The translations under genes were made by a program, and so were the position numbers. From Sphingobacteriales bacterium TSM_CSM (GTDB taxonomy: Bacteria; Bacteroidota; Bacteroidia; Chitinophagales; UBA2359): a stretch of DNA of 64,000 nucleotides. Below, in pieces: positions 53,679-61,600 of this stretch (positions are counted from its first letter, which is position 1; every line of letters begins with the position of its first letter). Under the pieces are notes generated by a model. That model made no database searches and had not been told where the DNA came from. It saw only the letters and a program-made list of their open reading frames with translations. The stretch is from assembly GCA_002212725.1 (NCBI GenBank), contig MTCR01000084.1:18819-82818 (forward strand), given 5' to 3'.

Positions 53679-55091
53679 ATGGCTATCAAATTCGATGCTC
53701 CAAAAAATCAGCACTCCATCATTAAGGTTATAGGTGTTGGCGGCGGCGGAAGCAATGCCGTTAATCACATGTTCCGGCAAGGAATAGTAGGCGTAAACTT
53801 TATTGTATGCAACACCGATGCACAGGCACTGCTGCAAAGCCCCATACCTATTCAAATACAGTTGGGACCCGCACTTACCGAAGGCCGCGGCGCCGGCTCA
53901 CAACCCGATGTAGGTAAAAATGCCACCATTGAGTCTATTGACGAAATTAAAAAAAGCCTTAGCGGCGGTACCAAAATGGTATTTATTACCGCCGGTATGG
54001 GCGGCGGAACCGGAACCGGCGGTGCACCAATAGTAGCAAAAGCCGCCCGCGAAATGGGTATCTTAACCGTTGGTATTGTTACCACCCCATTTTCGTTTGA
54101 AGGACCCCGCCGCCTGCAACAAGCACAAAAAGGCATTGAAGAAATGAAAGAAAGCGTGGACACCCTTATTATCATTTCTAACGACAAACTGCGTGAACTG
54201 CACGGCAATCTGGCACTTTCCAACGCCTTTTCCCGCGCCGACGATGTGCTCACCATTGCCGCAAAAGGTATTGCCGAAATTATTACCGTACCCGGTTATG
54301 TAAACGTTGACTTTGAAGATGTGAACACCGTAATGCGCAACAGCGGTGTAGCCATTATGGGCCTGGGTGTTTCAGACGGCGAAGACCGCGCCATGAAAGC
54401 CGTAAAAATGGCACTGGCCTCCCCGCTGCTCAATAACAACGATATCCGCGGAGCTAAACACATTTTGCTCAATATTACCTCCGGCACCAAAGAAGTACTC
54501 ATGGACGAAGTGGCAGACATTACCAACCATATTCAGGAGGCTGCCGGTTACAGCGCCGATATCATTTGGGGTAACTGCGTAGATGAAGCTTTGCAGGAAA
54601 AAATTTGCGTAACCGTTATTGCCACAGGTTTTGAACCAAAAGGCAACACCAAAGAAACTAAACACGAAAAACAAGACCGTGTTATCCTTTCGCTCGACGA
54701 TGCGCCTACATACAGCACCCGCAAACGCAACCCCGATTTGTACGGCACCACCGATGAAAAAAAACACGCCGATTTGTATAACGAAGCCTCTCATGACAAT
54801 GACGAAAACCTGCACCCCAAACACCAGGGCAAAGTCAACCACCACAGCAACGAACAACAAATGAAAATTTTGCTCGAACGTCGCAAACGGCTGCGGGGAT
54901 TAAGCATGAAACTTACCTCTGACCTTAACGAACTGGAAAACGAACCGGCCTATAAACGCCGCAATGTGCAACTGGAAGAAACCCCGCTTTCTACCGATGA
55001 AAACATGTCGAAGTATTCGTTGTTTGACGATGAAAAAAAAGGTCCCGAAATTAAAAAACGCAACCCCTTTTTACATGATAATGTGGATTAA
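53679..55091 (+). CDS. ftsZ: Tubulin-like division protein FtsZ
   Basis: Protein of 470 residues. The tubulin signature GGGTGTG is at 108-114, preceded by the GVGGGGSNAVN loop. The T7 loop region NVDFEDV is present. The GTPase domain ends near 330 and is followed by a variable linker of about 120 residues rich in Lys, Asn and His. The extreme C terminus, KKRNPFLHDNVD, takes the place of the conserved tail that binds FtsA. It is the last gene of the cluster and is followed by a strong terminator. Confidence 0.97.
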   Translation: MAIKFDAPKNQHSIIKVIGVGGGGSNAVNHMFRQGIVGVNFIVCNTDAQALLQSPIPIQIQLGPALTEGRGAGSQPDVGKNATIESIDEIKKSLSGGTKMVFITAGMGGGTGTGGAPIVAKAAREMGILTVGIVTTPFSFEGPRRLQQAQKGIEEMKESVDTLIIISNDKLRELHGNLALSNAFSRADDVLTIAAKGIAEIITVPGYVNVDFEDVNTVMRNSGVAIMGLGVSDGEDRAMKAVKMALASPLLNNNDIRGAKHILLNITSGTKEVLMDEVADITNHIQEAAGYSADIIWGNCVDEALQEKICVTVIATGFEPKGNTKETKHEKQDRVILSLDDAPTYSTRKRNPDLYGTTDEKKHADLYNEASHDNDENLHPKHQGKVNHHSNEQQMKILLERRKRLRGLSMKLTSDLNELENEPAYKRRNVQLEETPLSTDENMSKYSLFDDEKKGPEIKKRNPFLHDNVD

Positions 55092-55617
55092 TAACCCCAA
55101 CTGCAATCAATTCAGCTTTTCTTAAAGTACGCTTATTTTAACAAACTTCCGGTTTTTGCGCTTCGTGCAAATCCGGAAGTTTTTTTATTGTGGTAAAATC
55201 TGCCACCGTTTTGCTTCGTGCAACAGCACACAAAATGCACTGAGTAAGGTAAGGTTGTAAATTTGTAATTTTATTGTCAAATATTCAATTTGCCCCCTGT
55301 TTTTATGTTAAACATACAAAAATTATAAACTTACCTGTACTTTTGTAGAAAAATTGTTGGGTGTTACTTACCTGAAACGGCAACATTGCAGCTTTGCGGT
55401 TAAGCCGGGGGTGCAAACTACCGGTTTTGTTGTTGTAACCGTGCAAAAAAGTTGCACAAAGAATTGCAAAATTCTGATTCGTCGGGGTGCTGAACCAATC
55501 TAAAAACAGCGCAATGTCAAGCAACTATACAACATTTGCCTACAAGTTTCTATCCTTTTTTTAATAATTACCAACCAAAATAAACACTATTTGTTGTAAA
55601 TTCCAAAACACAATATT
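55092..55617. other. 526-bp intergenic region after ftsZ
   Basis: The first 100 bp hold the dcw terminator. The rest is mixed, with AT-rich stretches, and should contain the promoter of the giant surface protein, but I could not single out a perfect -7 element. No gene on either strand is convincing. Confidence 0.6.
55143..55187 (+). terminator. Terminator of the dcw operon
   Basis: AAACTTCCGG (55143-55152) pairs with CCGGAAGTTT (55173-55182), with a further inner pairing TTTGC/GCAAA, and is followed by a run of T. It is 52 bp after the ftsZ stop and separates the division operon from the surface-protein gene. Confidence 0.85.
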
Positions 55618-58600
55618 ATGTGCCGTAATCTATACAAACTCACCATGTCTGTGGCAGTTGTTCTGGCAACAGCCTTGTTTCCCCAACAGCAAGCCGCTGC
55701 CCAACCCGGCGCAGTAGGTGCCAACAACCTTAATGGAAGCCCGTTTTCATGCACCAATCTCACCGATTTAGGCGCATTCAGACAGGCGCGCATTCAGGCA
55801 ACCCAAAGTTCATCGGGCGTAACCTGGGAATTTCCCGCTACTTGTTCTTACCCCGGCGATGTATGGCGCCCTTACGCCGGCGGTACCGGGGCGGTACCTT
55901 TCAATACCATTATCCCCCCTGTGGGCGGTACCGGTTCTGCCCTTTACAACAGTGGCAACGGCGGCGCTTCGGGAACATTGGCTGCTACTACCAACGGCAG
56001 GTATTATACCTTTAATGTAGAGGATAAACTGGCGCCCAACAACCTGTTTATGTCGGTTTTGGAAACAACGTTTAATCCGGTGGCTATTTCAAGTATAACA
56101 CAGGCCGATGGCGCGCTTGCTTCCAGAACCATAACCATAACCACTTCCGCCACCCCCGCCACCGGCGAAAATATTTATGTGCGGTATTCTACCAACAGTT
56201 TCACTACTTCTACGCTGGTGCAGGCAACCGGTTCCGGTACTACCTGGACCGCTACCATACCCTGGCAGTCAACAACCGTATTGTTTTACGCATATAGCAG
56301 CAATAAAGCCCTTGTTGCCATTAACGCCGATGTTACTGCCCAGGGGCAGGTAGCTCACGATATGGCCACCCTCACCCTGAACAACAACATCGGTGCAAAT
56401 TACTCATGGACACCGGCCGCCGGCCCCATCATTGTTACCAGCACAGGGGGTACGGCAGCCAATACACCCACCTCATACAGTACGTTCACCACTGCCACAA
56501 CCGGGTTGTTTGCCGTACTAAATGGAGGTACTGTACACACCGGAACGGTATCTGTGGTTATAGTGGCCGATGTAACAGAACCTGCAACCACCCCCCTCAA
56601 TGCCTCAGCAGCGTGGACAGCTATGACCATTAACCCGTCTGGCGCAAGAACGGTTTCGGGGGCAGCAGCCGCCGGAACGCCCCTTATTGATTTAAGCGGC
56701 GCCGATAATGTTACCATAGACGGCTTAAATACCGGCGGTAACTCATTAACAATCGAAAATACCACCCTTTCGGCAACTTCCGGCACTTCCACAATCCGGT
56801 TCATTAATGGCGCTACAAACAACACTATTACCAACTGTTCCCTCAAGGGCGCTGTTTCGTCGTCTGTACTTACCAACGGAGCTGTCGTGTTCTTCAGCAC
56901 CGATGGCTCCACTGCAAACGGAAATGACAACAACACCATTTCAAACAACAACATCGGTCCGTCGGGTGCAAACCTGCCCAGTAAGGCCATCCAGGGCAAC
57001 GGCTCCACCACAACCACGGCCATCGGCAACAGTGGCATCGTGATAGACAACAACAACATTTTCGACTTCTTTAGTGCAACCACAACCAGTGCAGGGGTTG
57101 CTATAAATGGCGGCTGCAATACATGGAGCATCACTAACAACCGTTTTTATCAAACAGCCACGCGCACATGGACAACAGGTGCCCTTCATACTCCCATTGT
57201 GCTGAATAGTTCCACAGCAACAAGCGGTGTTCAAGGTATGACGGTCACCGGTAATATCATCGGCTACGCCTCTAACACACAAACAGGCACCTATGCAATG
57301 ACCGGTTCAACCGGATCATTTCGGGGCATTTCCTTTGCCGGAATCACTGCCGGAACCGTTTCAAATATTAACAACAACACCATTGCATCAGTAAGTTTAA
57401 CAGGCGTTACTTCATTCGGAACAAGCACATCGTCACCATTCATGGCTATATATATTGCCAACGGTAACGTAACTTCAAACAGCAACACAATAGGCAGCCA
57501 ATCTGCAACTGGTTCGCTCACCTTCAGCACCAACTCCATCAACTCAACGGATATTTACGGCATCTACAACTTCAGTGTGGACAACTGGACGGCCAACAGC
57601 AACAACATCGGCGGCATCAGCGTGACAAATGCTGCGGCATCCGGGACTTATATCATCTATGGAATGCGGGCGAATACGGGCACCTCCCTTGCGTTCAGTG
57701 CTACCTCGAACAACGTGGGCGGCACAGTGGCCAACTCCATACAACTCAACTCCACCGGCGCCTCCTCCCAGGTAGTTGGCATGTTAACAAGCAATGCACA
57801 AGCCAACTGGACGAGCAACACGGTGCGTAACCTGACCAACAACAACGGTACGGGCACGACCTCATCGGCATCGGTGATCGGCATGAGCGTATCGACCTCC
57901 ACCCCTAACCACACGCTTTCGCAGAACACCATCTTTAACCTCAGCAATACGAATACCACAGCTGCCACGGTGGTCACGGGTATCCAGTTCACGGGCGGTA
58001 GTGCCAACATCGTTGAGCGCAACTTCATTTACGGCCTCACCACCGCCACCAGCAGCACCTCGGCCGAAATTAACGGTATTCGCGTAGCAGGCGGCACCAC
58101 CGTTTACCGCAACAATATGATAGCCCTGGGCGACGGTATCAGCAATGCTATAGGCGCGGCTGCATCCAATAGTGGTACCACCGGTATTAATGGTATCAAC
58201 GAGGCATTGGGCACCAATACTTTCTGGCACAACAGCGTGTACATAGGCGGCACGGCTACGGCCGGCACAGGAGCATCTTATGCCTTCAACGGTACGCAAA
58301 CCACCAATACGCGCAGTTTCAGAGATAATATTTTCCAGAACGCCCGCACCAACAGCGGCGCTACGGGTAAGCACTATGCGGTGAAGATTAACGGCACAAC
58401 ACCAAACCCCACCGGACTCACAATAAACAACAACCTGTATTTTGCCAACGGAACCGGCGCAGTATTCGGTTTCTTCAATAGCCTTGACATAGCCAATATT
58501 GCTGGATGGCGCGGCGCAGTGGGGCAAGATGTAAACAGCTTTGAGTCAAATCCGCAGTTCAACAACCCGACAGGCGCCACCCCCGATCTCCACCTGCACC

Positions 58601-61600
58601 CTACCAACGCAACAGTGGCCGAAGGAAACGGCACAGACTTGGGCGTAACCGACGACTACGACGGCCAAACACGTAGCGGACTAACCCCGGTAGATATTGG
58701 TGCCGATGCAGGTAATTTTATTGGTCTCGACCTCGCACCCCCATCCATAACCTATACGGCATTGGGCAATACCTGCTCTACAACCGACCGCTCCCTCACT
58801 GCCACCATTACCGATGTTACAGGCGTTCCTACAGGCGGACCTCAACAGCCCCGAATCTACTACCGCAAAAACGCGGGTCCATGGTTCAGCAGTCAGGGAT
58901 CGCTCACAAGCGGCACGGCTATAAATGGCACCTGGACTTTCACCATTGTGGTGTCTGATATGGGTGGTGTTGCCGCTTCTGATGCCATTCAGTACTACGT
59001 GATTGCACAGGATATCTCTGGAAATATCACCTCAAATCCGGCTACCGGTCTTGTGGCCGCCAGTGTAAACACGGTTACAACAGCGCCCACCACCCCCAAC
59101 AGCTACAACATTCAGAGTACCCTGGCGGCAGGCACCTACCAGATACCGGGCAGCTTCGCCACACTCACTGCAGCGGTTGCAGCCTATAACACCAGTTGTC
59201 TGACAGGCGCGGTAGTCTTCGAACTGGCTGCCGGCTACAGCAGCGTTGGTGAAGCCTTCCCCATCACCATCAATGCCAATCCGGATGCCAGTGCAACAAA
59301 CACGCTGACAATCCGTCCGGCTGCCGGCCAAACGCCCATCATCAGTGGCAGCAGCACTACCGGCATGATTGTGGTGAACGGCGCCGACTATGTGATCATT
59401 GATGGCAGCAATGCTTCGGTAACCAACAGCTGCTGCCCCTTGGTTGCTTCCACCCGCGACCTTACGATAAGCAATACGAACACCTCTGCCAGTGCGGTGG
59501 TATGGTTGCAAAGCACAGGCACAAACGGAGCCACCAACAACAAAGTGCGCAACTGTATTCTGGCGGGTGGCTCGGTGACCACGTCCTACGGTGTGTGGTC
59601 CGGCTCTTCCACACTTGGTACTGCTGCCACGGCAGCCAACAACAACACCGTTATCGAGAACAACGATATCCGCAAGGTACGCTATGGTGTTGTTACCATC
59701 GGGGTGAGTGCTGCCAGCAAGAACACCGGCACACAAATCACCCAAAACCTGATGAACAATGCTTCACCAAACCATGTCGGCGATATGGGCATCAATGTTC
59801 AGTTCGATGATGGTGCGACCATCTCATGCAACAACATTGCCAACCTTGCCACCGGCAACTCTTCAGCCGATTGTATCGGAATCAGCGTTGGAGGCACCGG
59901 TGCCATCAGCACAAGCACAACGACCAGCAACGAAGTGACCAATGCAACGATTGCCAGGAACGTAATCGGCAACTTCACTGCTGCCAGCACCTATAGCGCT
60001 GCCGGCATTTGGGTGAACAGTGCTGCTACGGGCACCACCACATTAGCCAACAACATAATCTACCAGTTGAACAGCAACGGTACCGGTGGCGACTTTGCTG
60101 CCGGTATTTGGGTTGGTGGAGGCGCGCAAACCACCCGCGTGTGGTTCAATACGGTGGACATGAACAAGACCTTTACCGGAGGCGCCTATCCGTCGTTCGC
60201 ATTGGCCATTAGTGGTTCCAATTCGGTGGTGGATGTGCGCAATAACATTCTTACCAGCACAGGAAGTACCGGTGCCAACCTGAACCGTGCCATCGGTCTG
60301 AACTTTGCTTTACCGGCCTCCAACCTGACGATGGACTACAACAACCTGTTTGTCTCGGGTACGGGTAGTGCCATCGGTCAAACTACGAACCTGACCAGCT
60401 CCGGCGCAGTGTCACACACGACTTTGTCCAATTGGCAGACCAACAGCGGCAAGGATGCGAACTCGAAGAACGTGTCTCCTGTGTTTGTAAGCGCCACCGA
60501 CCTGCACCTGAACACCACCAACGCGAGTAACATCAGCAACCTGATGACCGGCGGCACTCCGTTAAGCGTGACCGACGACATTGATTGCGCCACGCGCAAC
60601 GGCAGCACGCCAACCATCGGAGCTGATGAATTCAGCGTGCCGGACTGTAGCGGTGTACCAAGTGCCGGCACCTCCAGTCCTGCCAGTACAACGGTATGTG
60701 CCTCACAAACCGTGGCAATGAGCAACAACGCAAGCAATCTCTTTACCGGCATCACCTATCAGTGGCAGGTGAGCACGGTGAGCGGCGGCCCGTACACCGA
60801 TGTGACCGGCGGCACCGGTGCAACTACACAAAACTACACGACCGGTACTCTTACAGCCGGCACCTACTATTATGTACTTCGCCTGCGTTGCGGCAACGTG
60901 CCCATTCCCACGGGCGACAGCTACAGCAACGAGGTGGCAGTAACGGTAAATGCCCTGCCTGCGGTAGGCGTTAGTCCAACCGGTGCAACATACTGCGCAG
61001 GCGGCGCTGCCGTGGCCCTGACAGCCGACGGAGCGAACTCCTATAGTTGGGCGCCTGCAACAGGTTTGAGCGCTACCACGGGCGCCACCGTAAACGCCAG
61101 CCCGAATGCCACCACCACCTACACAGTGACCGGTACAGATGGCAATGGCTGCCAGAACACGGCTACCAGCACCATCACCTATGGTGGTTTGCAGCCTGCG
61201 GTGCAATCCGTTACGGCTACACCTGCTACCATTTGCGCCGGCGGCAGCAGCAACCTGAACGTAACGGCCGGAACAGTGGTGAACACCCCACCTGCCGGTG
61301 GCAGCATCGCCATTCCGTCCAGCGGAAATGCAACGCCTTACCCGGGTACAATTGCCGTTAGTGGTCTTTCTGGTGGGGTGAGCAATGTGCGTGTCACGAT
61401 CACCAATTTTTCGCATACGTTCGCCTCGGATGTGGACGTTGTGCTGTTTGGACCCACGGGCGCACACTCAATCATCTTCACCGATGCCATAGGTACAAGT
61501 GGTATAACCGGCCGTACATACACCTTCCAAACCGGTGCTACTGCATTGCCACTTACCGGCTTACCGGCATCGGGCACTTATGGGGTGGTTAATGGCGGTA

